Made by a program: the position numbers and the translations under genes | Assembly (NCBI GenBank): GCA_035530195.1 | Contig: DATKVG010000121.1 | Span: forward strand, 1 to 7,798 | DNA: 7,798 nucleotides | Reading direction: 5' to 3' | Origin: JAPLKX01 sp035530195 | GTDB taxonomy: Bacteria > Hydrogenedentota > Hydrogenedentia > Hydrogenedentales > SLHB01 | Part shown: piece by piece, positions 1 to 5,250 of the stretch | How positions within the stretch are numbered: position 1 is the stretch's first letter | Layout: the number at the start of each line of letters is the position of its first letter | Notes under the pieces: model-generated | Told to the model about the DNA's origin: nothing | The model's input: only the letters and a program-made list of their open reading frames with translations | The model's database searches: none

Positions 1-420
1 TACAACGACGGGTATTTCGCCGCGTACGACGATGCCTTCGAGGAAGGCTTCATGGACGGCTATACGGATGCTAATTTCGCAGGGTATGAAGGGTTCCTGC
101 TCAACGACGTGCACATCGAGTACGGGACGGGCGGTTACGACGACGGGTACAACGACGGCTACTCCGAGGGCAGGGTGTTCGGCGCGTCTGACTGGATCGA
201 CGACATCGGGCCGGATTGGGCAGGTGCGCTGGAAGACTACCGGGCGGGCCTGGATCTGTGCGTGGTCGGCGTATGCACGGGAGAGATACCGCTCTACGAG
301 TACGGGACGAACCCGGCGTTGAAGTCGGGTGCGCGCCGTTTGGAACGGCCGGATGCGCCATCGATCCGGCGGCCCGCAGGCGACGCAACAGCCGTCACCA
401 GCAAGCGCAGCCAGAACTAG
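1..420 (+). CDS. C-terminal part of a Y-x-D-G tetrapeptide-repeat protein (function unknown)
   Basis: The frame is open from the first base of the window and ends at TAG 418-420, so this is the last 139 residues of a longer protein whose start lies upstream. I do not recognise the family. The first 30 residues have an aromatic residue (Tyr or Phe, once Asn) every fourth position, with Gly or Ala just before it and Asp or Glu frequent in between. The consensus is [YF]-x-[DEA]-[GA]. A second block, YDDGYNDGYSEG, lies at about residues 45-56. The spacing resembles the GX3 repeats of Yae1/Lto1-like proteins, but I see no other similarity to them. The repeat region is strongly acidic. The last 35 residues change character, being rich in Arg, Ala and Pro and probably disordered, and end in KRSQN. 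No transmembrane segment is visible in this part. The internal ATG at 52 is unlikely to be the true start because the repeat pattern runs through it from base 1. Confidence 0.6.
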   Translation, partial: YNDGYFAAYDDAFEEGFMDGYTDANFAGYEGFLLNDVHIEYGTGGYDDGYNDGYSEGRVFGASDWIDDIGPDWAGALEDYRAGLDLCVVGVCTGEIPLYEYGTNPALKSGARRLERPDAPSIRRPAGDATAVTSKRSQN

Positions 421-461
421 GGCCACAATAAGAATAACCGGCAAGGGATTCGACAACCCGC

Positions 462-474
462 GGAGATGACGGTG
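462..474 (+). promoter_or_regulatory. Shine-Dalgarno site favouring the GTG 472 start
   Basis: GGAG at 462-465 touches ATG 466 directly but lies six bases before the in-frame GTG at 472-474. The normal spacing supports GTG 472 as initiation codon of the truncated galactokinase ORF, shortening the product by two residues. Confidence 0.45.
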
Positions 475-1080
475 GCGGACCTGCGTGCCCGTTACGACCT
501 CCCGGGGTTGGACGCCCTGTACGACCGGTATTTTGCGAGCGCGCCGGCGGAGATGCGGCCGAAAAGCGTTGCATTGCGCGGCCCGCTGCTGTTCGGCATT
601 GCGGAATCGGAGCGGGCGAGGGTGTTTGTGGATGCACTGGAGGCGGGCGATTATGCGCGTGCGGGCCGGTTGATGACGGCCGGCCATGACGGCGACAGGC
701 GCGTGTGGCGGGATCGGCGGCCGCCGGACGTGAGCGACGCGGCGCTCGAGCAGTTGAGCGCACAGGCGACGCTGCTCGAGACGATGCCGGGCGCGTACGG
801 GGCCAGCAGCCCCGTGCTCGATGCGCTGGTGGACGCGGCGCTCGATGCGGGTGCCCTGGGCGCGTCATTGACGGGCGCGGGGATGGCCGGGACAGTACTG
901 GCACTGTGCCGAAGCGAGGACGCGGGCCGAATCGCGGAGGCCGTGCGGGCTTTTATGACGGAGGACGCGTACATCGAGTTGGCGCGGCGGAACGCGCCAC
1001 TCACGCCCGAGCAACTCGATTACGCCGTAGTCCAGAACCACGCCACCGCCGCCGCCTGCGAGCTGAGCCCGGAAAAGTAG
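466..1080 (+). CDS. Galactokinase-family GHMP kinase, C-terminal half only (truncated)
   Basis: The 204-residue product matches the second half of galactokinase-like GHMP kinases, which phosphorylate galactose or related sugars and are usually about 380-480 residues long. Visible landmarks are AESERAR (46-52), GRLMTAGHDGDR (67-78), which corresponds to the conserved LM-x-x-SHD segment, and LGASLTGAGMAG (131-142), the C-terminal Gly-rich GHMP motif normally written TGAGxGG. The closing segment is AVVQNHATAAACEL (187-200). Missing are the N-terminal substrate motif (GEHTDY-like) and the ATP-binding PxxxGLSSSA motif. The upstream DNA encodes the unrelated repeat protein in the same frame, so there is no room for them. 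On its own the product should not be a kinase. It is either a degenerating remnant or a stand-alone domain. ATG 466 follows GGAG with no spacer, whereas GTG 472, six bases after GGAG (462-465), is better placed, so the true start may be 472. No frameshift is visible within the ORF. Confidence 0.7.
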   Translation: MTVADLRARYDLPGLDALYDRYFASAPAEMRPKSVALRGPLLFGIAESERARVFVDALEAGDYARAGRLMTAGHDGDRRVWRDRRPPDVSDAALEQLSAQATLLETMPGAYGASSPVLDALVDAALDAGALGASLTGAGMAGTVLALCRSEDAGRIAEAVRAFMTEDAYIELARRNAPLTPEQLDYAVVQNHATAAACELSPEK

Positions 1081-1105
1081 AAAAGCGATACCGCGCGTGT
1101 GGTGG

Positions 1106-1146
1106 GGTCGAGCTCCTGCTCGACCGAAGTTCCGACGTCCGAACTT
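1106..1146. repeat. Two adjacent inverted repeats (tandem hairpins)
   Basis: The first is a perfect 8-bp inverted repeat, GGTCGAGC (1106-1113) and GCTCGACC (1118-1125), with a TCCT loop. The second, starting one base later, is AAGTTC (1127-1132) and GAACTT (1141-1146) with an 8-base spacer. They begin 26 bases after the stop of the truncated galactokinase ORF. No T-run follows on the plus strand, so they are not a textbook intrinsic terminator. They could slow transcription, stabilise the mRNA 3' end, bind a protein, or be a short dispersed repeat. The rest of 1081-1244 shows nothing recognisable. Confidence 0.5.
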
Positions 1147-1244
1147 GACTTAATGAAACGCCGCCGCCACCGCCACACGGTCGCGCGGGAGCGCGATCCC
1201 ACCGCATGGGGCCTGGGTGGTGGGTGTGTATGCTGGGGGAGGCC

Positions 1245-1282
1245 AAGAAAAAGCGCACCGGAAGCCGGGGCTCCCGGTGCGC
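1245..1282 (-). terminator. Intrinsic terminator of the prepilin-like gene
   Basis: GCGCACCGG (1253-1261) and CCGGTGCGC (1274-1282) form a perfect 9-bp stem. After one A/C mismatch, AGC (1263-1265... read inward) pairs with GCT to lengthen it. Read on the minus strand, the stem is followed at once by the complement of AAGAAAAA (1245-1252), a U-rich tract. It begins 17 bases after the stop codon of the minus-strand prepilin-like gene. There is no comparable T-run on the plus-strand side, so it works mainly for the minus strand. Confidence 0.88.
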
Positions 1283-1299
1283 CTGATGCTAATTAAAGG

Positions 1300-2151
1300 T
1301 TATTGACCCGTAATGAGGGCTACCATAGTTGAGACCGGCCACTCGCCCGGGTACTTGATGAACTCGACGTGCCCGTCAAGGAACAGGACGTTGGAGCCGC
1401 CGGGGATGTGGTTGAACTCGTTAACCTCGATGCTGATTTCGTCCCAGATTACGGCGATTTCGCTTTGAGCTTTTGCAGACGCGGCGGGGTTGTTGATATC
1501 CGTGATTAGGAATCGCTCGATGCCTTCCCTCAACCGATATATTGTCTGATCGCCGCATGGCCAATCTTTGTCGACCCATGCAGCTTGTGCAGAAATGTCG
1601 GCTTGATCCGTGTCGAGGGCGGTAATCGTAATAAGCAGCTCGACGTTCAGATAGTCCATCAGCGGAGGCTGAGGATTAATGTTCGTCGGATCCTGAAGCA
1701 ATAACTCCGGAGTCAACAGGAAGGGCGTGTAATTGTATGAGCGTGAGTTCCACCGGCACGGGCAGACCTGCGTTTCGTCCCAGTCGCAGAAGAATCGCCT
1801 GTAGTCGTAATCCCAACTGGCGTCAGATGGGCACAGCATGATTTTAGCGTCGCTCAAATATTCGGGATACACGCAACTTCCCTGGAACATGAAATCAAAG
1901 CCCGTAACTTGCGTGCACGTGTGGTCGGGCGCATAGGAGGCGTAGCGGCTGGGTGGAAGTTTCCCGCCCTTGGACTCGTTGGAGTACATCTTGAACACCA
2001 GCCCTAATTGTTTGAGGTTGCTGGCGCAGCTTGCGCGTCGTGCGGCTTCGCGAGCGCGGGCAAGCGCCGGCAACAGGATGGCCGCAAGAATGCCGATAAT
2101 GGCAATAACGACCAGCAGCTCGATAAGCGTGAAGCCATGTCTTGTCTTCAT
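1300..2151 (-). CDS. Prepilin-type N-terminal cleavage/methylation domain protein with H-X10-DG C-terminal motif
   Basis: A 283-residue type IV pilin-like or type II pseudopilin-like protein. The leader is MKTRHG, the prepilin peptidase site lies between Gly6 and Phe7, and mature Glu5 (residue 11) is present. The hydrophobic helix FTLIELLVVIAIIGILAAIL (7-26) is followed by LPALARAREAARRASCASNLKQL, the usual continuation in Planctomycetes-type (DUF1559-like) pseudopilins. The middle holds a CPSD motif (107-110) and eight cysteines in all (42, 79, 93, 107, 122, 130, 132, 199), suggesting disulfides in an exported domain. The C-terminus has FNHIPGGSNVLFLDGHVEF (246-264), an H-X10-DG version of the common H-X9-DG signature, then YPGE. 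It is expected to be inserted in the inner membrane and processed by a PilD-like peptidase. Its exact role, in pseudopilus, surface fibre or secretion, is unknown. The start is set by AAGGGAG (complement of 2161-2167) nine bases upstream. The gene stands alone, with its own promoter and terminator. Confidence 0.93.
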   Translation of the reverse strand: MKTRHGFTLIELLVVIAIIGILAAILLPALARAREAARRASCASNLKQLGLVFKMYSNESKGGKLPPSRYASYAPDHTCTQVTGFDFMFQGSCVYPEYLSDAKIMLCPSDASWDYDYRRFFCDWDETQVCPCRWNSRSYNYTPFLLTPELLLQDPTNINPQPPLMDYLNVELLITITALDTDQADISAQAAWVDKDWPCGDQTIYRLREGIERFLITDINNPAASAKAQSEIAVIWDEISIEVNEFNHIPGGSNVLFLDGHVEFIKYPGEWPVSTMVALITGQ

Positions 2152-2258
2152 TTTCTCGCTCTCCCTTTGGTTAAATATGAAAACTTATCCTGTTTAAGAC
2201 TGCGTTGTACCTTCCCCTGCTAACCCTCCTCTCCTTTTAGAAACCGTCTCCGCCTTCT

Positions 2259-2287
2259 ATGTTATGCCCGTTTCGTTCAGGCGTCAA
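2259..2287 (-). promoter_or_regulatory. Sigma70-like promoter of the prepilin-like gene
   Basis: On the minus strand, TTGACG (complement of 2282-2287) lies 17 bases before TAACAT (complement of 2259-2264). These match the consensus at 5 of 6 and 4 of 6 positions. Transcription would start near 2252, giving a leader of about 100 nt that is rich in purines, including a GGAGAGGAGGG stretch well upstream of the real ribosome site. It is a sequence match only. Confidence 0.5.
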
Positions 2288-2298
2288 GTTGTAATGTT

Positions 2299-2327
2299 GG
2301 ACTGGAACCCTAAATCTCTTCCAGTCC
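2299..2327. repeat. 9-bp inverted repeat between the aminotransferase and the prepilin promoter
   Basis: GGACTGGAA (2299-2307) and TTCCAGTCC (2319-2327) are perfect arms around an 11-base loop. The hairpin lies 36 bases beyond the aminotransferase stop codon and 12 bases upstream of the -35 box of the next gene, both on the minus strand. No T-run follows in either direction, so it is at best a weak or Rho-assisted terminator. It could equally be an operator or upstream element of the prepilin promoter. Confidence 0.45.
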
Positions 2328-2362
2328 GGGGAGCCGGGGGGCGGAACGGGCTAAAGCAACTT

Positions 2363-3472
2363 TCAGATCTGCGCGATGAAATCGGCGAGCGCGCCGATGA
2401 CTTCGTCCTGTTGTTGCGGGGAGATTTCCGGGAACATGGGCAGTGCGAGTACGTCTTTGCTGGCTTGGGCGGCGTTTGGGCAGGCGGTTTCGGGGTAGCC
2501 GAGGTAGTGGAAACATTCCTGCCGGTGGAGGGGTACGGGGTAGAAGATGGCGGTGGCGATGGCCCGCTTTTCGAGGAACTGTCGGGCCTTGTCTCGCTTG
2601 GGAATGCGGATGACGTACTGGTGGAAGACGTGGACGTTGCCGGGGAGCGTTTTGGGCGTGACAATCTCAGGGACGGCGGCGAGTTTTTCATTGTAATAGG
2701 CGGCGCGCTCGCGGCGTTCGGCGTTCCAGGTATCGAGGTGGCGCAGCTTGGCCAACAGAACGGCCGCCTGGATGGTGTCGAGCCGGCTGTTTGTGCCGAC
2801 AACCTTATGGAAATAGGCCGTGTCGGCGCCGTGCGCGCGCAGAAGCCGGACGCGCCCCGCGATGTCGTCGTTTGACGTGACGATCATGCCGCCGTCCCCG
2901 GCCGCGCCGAGGTTTTTCGTCGGGTAGAAACTGATTCCCGCGGCGTCGCCGATCGAGCAAGCGGGCCGGCCTTTGTACCGCGCCCCGAGCGACTGGGCGG
3001 AATCCTCGATGACGGGGAGTCGGTGTTTGCGGGCGATTTGGAGGACGGGCTCCATGTCGGCGCACTGGCCGTAGAGGTGGACAGGCAAAATGGCGCGCGT
3101 TTTGGGCGTGACGGCGGTTTCGATGAGGCCGGGATCGAGGTTGTAGGTTGCGGGATCGATGTCGACGAATACGGGCGTCAGCCCGGCGTTGGCGATGGCG
3201 CCGGCGGTAGCGAAAAACGAGAAGGACGTGGTGATGATTTCGTCGCCCGGCTTGGCATCGAGCGCCTTGAGCGTCAGGAGGAGCGCGTCGGTTCCGGATG
3301 CGACGGCGATGGCGTGGAGCGCGCCGACGTATTGGGCCACGGCTTTCTCGAACGCCCCGAGTATGGGGCCGCCCACAAACGCCTGGGCTTCGAAGATGCC
3401 GGATACGGCCGCGTCAATCTCCGGTTTGATCCGCTGGTACTGCGCGCGCAGGTCGATCATCGGAACTCCCAT
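2363..3472 (-). CDS. DegT/DnrJ/EryC1/StrS family PLP-dependent sugar aminotransferase
   Basis: A 369-residue type I-fold aminotransferase of the family that transfers an amino group, usually from glutamate, to keto-sugar nucleotides for polysaccharide or glycan building blocks. Landmarks are IDLRAQYQRIKPEID (6-20), SGTDALLLTL (59-68) for the cofactor phosphate, VIEDSAQSLGARYKGR (154-169) with Asp157 at the pyridine nitrogen and Gln160, and SFYPTKNLGAAGDGGM (181-196) with Lys186 as the PLP Schiff-base lysine. NSRLD (228-232), HQYVIR (284-289) and PVPLH (312-316) follow. The length is typical and all key residues are intact. Substrate specificity cannot be read from sequence. The opening segment resembles WbpE-like and other 3-keto-sugar aminotransferases. 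I chose ATG 3472 because GGAGG (complement of 3478-3482) precedes it by five bases. A longer frame from 3514 adds 14 unconserved residues. No other sugar-nucleotide gene adjoins it, so the pathway must be encoded elsewhere. No clear promoter was found in 3483-3543, although that stretch is AT-rich. Confidence 0.93.
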   Translation of the reverse strand: MGVPMIDLRAQYQRIKPEIDAAVSGIFEAQAFVGGPILGAFEKAVAQYVGALHAIAVASGTDALLLTLKALDAKPGDEIITTSFSFFATAGAIANAGLTPVFVDIDPATYNLDPGLIETAVTPKTRAILPVHLYGQCADMEPVLQIARKHRLPVIEDSAQSLGARYKGRPACSIGDAAGISFYPTKNLGAAGDGGMIVTSNDDIAGRVRLLRAHGADTAYFHKVVGTNSRLDTIQAAVLLAKLRHLDTWNAERRERAAYYNEKLAAVPEIVTPKTLPGNVHVFHQYVIRIPKRDKARQFLEKRAIATAIFYPVPLHRQECFHYLGYPETACPNAAQASKDVLALPMFPEISPQQQDEVIGALADFIAQI

Positions 3473-3543
3473 CACAACCTCCGTTTGTGTATCGCCGGAG
3501 CCTATCAAACGCAAAGGATTAATAACAAATGAGTCTAAAGCTT

Positions 3544-3666
3544 GTTGGGACGCTCCCCGGCCGCGCTTCTTAGTGCGCGTTGTGGGGAGTGTCCCTCATT
3601 TGTGAGTGGACGGCGCCTGAAGCCAAAATCGGGACACTCCCCCCAACTGCCGGGGAGCGTTCCAAC
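3544..3666. repeat. REPIN-like element: two inverted copies of a hairpin-forming repeat
   Basis: Four arms form a nested palindrome. The outer arms at 3544-3561 and 3649-3666 match at 17 of 18 positions when one is reverse-complemented. The inner arms at 3579-3595 and 3631-3647 match at 16 of 17. Neighbouring arms also pair locally. GGGACGCTCCCC (3547-3558) folds with GGGGAGTGTCCC (3584-3595), topped by a CGCGC/GCGCG stem (3562-3566 with 3575-3579). GGGACACTCCCC (3631-3642) folds less perfectly with 3652-3663. The element is therefore two copies of one hairpin unit facing each other across a 35-base centre (3596-3630). This is the architecture of REP doublets (REPINs or BIMEs) mobilised by REP-associated tyrosine transposases. 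No transposase is in the window. The element ends three bases from the hemolysin III stop codon, so it also forms that transcript's 3' end. Confidence 0.8.
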
Positions 3667-3669
3667 GGT

Positions 3670-4305
3670 CTACAGCACGAATAGGATAACCGCCAGGAAA
3701 TGGCACACGCTTCCGGTGACGACGAAGACGTGCCAGATGGCGTGGTTGAACGGGATGCAGCGGCCCGCGTAGAAAATGACGCCGACCGTGTAGGCGAGCC
3801 CGCCCGCGACGAGCAGGGCGAGGCCCGACGGGGGTAACGCGCCGAGCATCGGCTTTATGGCCATGGCGCCCATCCACCCCATCCCGAGGTAGAGGATCAC
3901 CGTGAGCACCTCGAACCGGCCCGTGAACGCCACCTTGACGGCCACGCCAAACGCCGCCAGCGCCCATACTATCCCGAACAGCGTCCAGCCCAGCCCGCCA
4001 CGGAGAACCACCAGGACAAACGGCGTATACGTGCCGGCAATCAGCAGGAAGATCGAGGCGTGGTCGATCTGGCGCAGCACCCGTTTGGCCGCGCTGCACG
4101 GCAGGCCGTGGTAAAGGGTCGAGGAGACATAGAGGGCCACGAGCGTCGCGCCGTAGATGCTGAACGAGACGATGCGCCACGGGTCGCCTGTCAGCCCTGC
4201 AAACGTCACCAGCAGGGTGAGGCCCGCCACGCTCAGCGCCAACCCAATGGCATGGGTGACGAGGTTGGCGAGTTCTTCGAGAAACCCGTACCGGGGTGTG
4301 TCCAT
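3670..4305 (-). CDS. Hemolysin III / TrhA family integral membrane protein
   Basis: A 211-residue protein of the HlyIII (TrhA, PAQR-related) family, with about seven hydrophobic segments filling almost the whole chain. Family marks are EELANLVTHAIG (10-21), SSTLYH (61-66), DHASIFLLIAGTYTP (81-95), FGIVWA (110-115) and NHAIWHVFVVTGSVCH (187-202). His66, Asp81 and the HxxxH pair His188/His192 are the expected metal-site residues in this superfamily. The length is typical for the bacterial family. Bacterial members have been linked to membrane fluidity and lipid balance, and the hemolysin name is historical and should not be read as a toxin call. It is the second gene of a two-gene unit, starting 7 nt after the stop of the thioesterase gene. 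Its ribosome site AGGGA overlaps that stop codon (complement of 4313-4320), which suggests translational coupling. A REPIN-like element follows directly after its stop. Confidence 0.92.
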   Translation of the reverse strand: MDTPRYGFLEELANLVTHAIGLALSVAGLTLLVTFAGLTGDPWRIVSFSIYGATLVALYVSSTLYHGLPCSAAKRVLRQIDHASIFLLIAGTYTPFVLVVLRGGLGWTLFGIVWALAAFGVAVKVAFTGRFEVLTVILYLGMGWMGAMAIKPMLGALPPSGLALLVAGGLAYTVGVIFYAGRCIPFNHAIWHVFVVTGSVCHFLAVILFVL

Positions 4306-4312
4306 CGAGTTT

Positions 4313-4729
4313 CTATCCCTGTTTTATGTACTCAGTAATAAGGTTTTTCTTGCGGTAAACCATTCCCGTGAAGAGGGCGACGATATCGCCGGCGTCGTCG
4401 GTGATAGTGATGGCATAGGTGGCGATTTTCGGATTCCGGGTTTGTTCGGCGGCATCGGCAATCAGGGTGGCGCCGAGATCCACCCCCTTGACAAACGAGA
4501 TGTCGGCGTTGATGGCGACGGCGACGGTTCCGTGGGCATTGGCGGCGACGGCGAATGCGAAATCCGCCAAGGCGAAGATAGAAGCCCCATGAACTTTGTG
4601 CATGCCGTTGAGATGCTTGTTGCTGATGACCATTCGACAACGGGCCGTACCCGGGGTGTATTCCAAGAGTTCGATATCGAGTGTCTTGGCCAGTTGGTCG
4701 TCGTCAAAATACTGCAACACCGGGTCCAT
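4313..4729 (-). CDS. PaaI-type hotdog-fold acyl-CoA thioesterase
   Basis: A 138-residue single hotdog domain, the usual size for PaaI/YbgC-like thioesterases that hydrolyse acyl-CoA to free acid and CoA in the cytoplasm. The diagnostic stretch is N41-GMHKVHG48, followed by IFALADFAFAVAAN (51-64). It gives the N-x-x-G-x-x-x-HG...LAD pattern of the family, with Asp56 as the likely catalytic acid. Ala49 stands where many relatives have a second Gly after HG. The segment AINADISFVKG (72-82) is the usual strand after the catalytic helix. The substrate is not predictable. No phenylacetate genes are nearby, so paaI would be an over-call. ATG 4729 is preceded by a perfect AGGAGG (complement of 4739-4744) eight bases upstream. 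It is the first gene of the unit with hemolysin III and has a candidate promoter at 4769-4797. Pairing with a membrane protein hints at a lipid or membrane role, which is inference only. Confidence 0.88.
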   Translation of the reverse strand: MDPVLQYFDDDQLAKTLDIELLEYTPGTARCRMVISNKHLNGMHKVHGASIFALADFAFAVAANAHGTVAVAINADISFVKGVDLGATLIADAAEQTRNPKIATYAITITDDAGDIVALFTGMVYRKKNLITEYIKQG

Positions 4730-4768
4730 GGGCTAGTTCCTCCTCAGTAGCGGGATTCCCGACAAATA

Positions 4769-4797
4769 ACGATACATTCCCGGCGCGCCGTGTTCAA
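4769..4797 (-). promoter_or_regulatory. Candidate sigma70-like promoter of the thioesterase-hemolysin III unit
   Basis: On the minus strand, TTGAAC (complement of 4792-4797) and TATCGT (complement of 4769-4774) are 17 bases apart, each a 4 of 6 match. The spacer contains a perfect 10-bp palindrome, CGGCGCGCCG (4781-4790). A second short palindrome, CGGGATTCCCG (4751-4761), lies in the predicted leader. Either could be an operator. Confidence 0.4.
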
Positions 4798-4821
4798 GCA
4801 GAGAGTAGGCCCGAAATTATT

Positions 4822-4849
4822 TCCGGCCTCCAGTCTCCGGCCTACAGCC
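4822..4849. repeat. Imperfect tandem repeat, two 14-bp units
   Basis: Positions 4822-4835 and 4836-4849 both begin TCCGGCCT and agree at 12 of 14 positions. They lie between the two divergent promoters, outside both cores. They may be paired binding sites or simple slippage. Confidence 0.4.
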
Positions 4850-4868
4850 TGTTGTTCCGGTGGTAAAA

Positions 4869-4897
4869 TTGATTCTGATGGCGTTACATGCTATCAT
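4869..4897 (+). promoter_or_regulatory. Sigma70-like promoter of rpsU with extended -10
   Basis: TTGATT (4869-4874) and TATCAT (4892-4897, 5 of 6) are separated by 17 bases, and TGC immediately precedes the -10 box, giving an extended -10 element. Transcription would start near 4904, giving a leader of about 70 nt before the GTG start of rpsU. Confidence 0.6.
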
Positions 4898-4973
4898 TTG
4901 AGGTCTATTTGCGTATGTTTGGCGGTGGTGGCGGGCAAATCACCAAACTTATTCGAGAGGAGGTTGAGACCGA

Positions 4974-5165
4974 GTGACGAAAGTTCGCGTAAAGCCGGAT
5001 GAGCCTTTTGAGAAGGCGTTGCGCCGTTTTAAGAAGAAGTGCAACAAAGAAGGCATCATGCAGCGCTTGAAAGAGATCAAGCATTACGAGAAACCCAGCG
5101 AGAAGAGGCGCAGAAAGCTGGCTAAAGCCATCGCGCGCCAATCCACTTCCACTACGGAAACCTAA
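4974..5165 (+). CDS. rpsU: Small ribosomal subunit protein bS21
   Basis: A 63-residue, strongly basic protein with the S21 signature. EPFEKALRRFKKKCNKEGIMQRLKEIKHYEKPSEKRRRK (10-48) matches the bacterial pattern of EPF...ALRRFKR.C...G......R....YEKP...R.R. S21 joins the 30S subunit near the anti-Shine-Dalgarno end of 16S rRNA and helps initiation on natural mRNAs. The length is normal. The C-terminal tail (ARQSTSTTET) is Ser/Thr-rich rather than basic. The start is GTG 4974, ten bases after AGGAGG (4958-4963), and no in-frame ATG comes before the conserved part. The gene is monocistronic, flanked by its own extended -10 promoter and a strong intrinsic terminator. It is divergent from the thioesterase gene. 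Confidence 0.95.
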   Translation: MTKVRVKPDEPFEKALRRFKKKCNKEGIMQRLKEIKHYEKPSEKRRRKLAKAIARQSTSTTET

Positions 5166-5192
5166 CCAACTCTCGATATCGTGCCAATCAAC

Positions 5193-5222
5193 GAGCAGGA
5201 CTTTTGGTCCTGCTCTTTTTTT
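5193..5222 (+). terminator. Intrinsic terminator of rpsU
   Basis: GAGCAGGAC (5193-5201) and GTCCTGCTC (5207-5215) form a perfect 9-bp stem with a TTTTG loop, followed by seven T residues (5216-5222). It lies 27 bases after the rpsU stop and insulates xylB from rpsU transcription. Confidence 0.95.
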
Positions 5223-5250
5223 GGTGTAACACAGCCGCTTTGACGGAAGC

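Noticed and set aside
418..474. Possibility that the repeat protein and the galactokinase fragment are one gene split by a nonsense codon, since they share a frame
   Set aside because: The linking codons look like an intergenic leader with a ribosome site, the repeat protein ends in a plausible disordered tail, and no known protein of this fused form comes to mind.
1144..1180. TTGACT at 1145-1150 as a plus-strand -35 box
   Set aside because: No acceptable -10 box follows at 16-18 bases, and no plus-strand gene starts downstream.
2639..2651. A 13-base match to the right outer arm of the REPIN-like element (3649-3661) inside the aminotransferase gene
   Set aside because: It lies in ordinary codons of a conserved protein, lacks the partner arms, and is likely chance in GC-rich DNA.
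2264..2875. A 203-codon plus-strand frame opposite the 3' half of the aminotransferase
   Set aside because: The opposite strand encodes a complete aminotransferase with all active-site residues. The plus-strand product has low-complexity Gly/Val/Asp composition and no family match I can see.
2649..3110. A 14-base direct repeat, GTTTTGGGCGTGAC, at 2649-2662 and 3097-3110
   Set aside because: Both copies encode the peptide VTPKT in the aminotransferase. There is no flanking similarity, so it is coincidental codon use.
3023..3532. A 169-codon plus-strand frame opposite the 5' half of the aminotransferase
   Set aside because: It is a shadow of the coding strand, and it extends over the real start and ribosome site without any ribosome site of its own.
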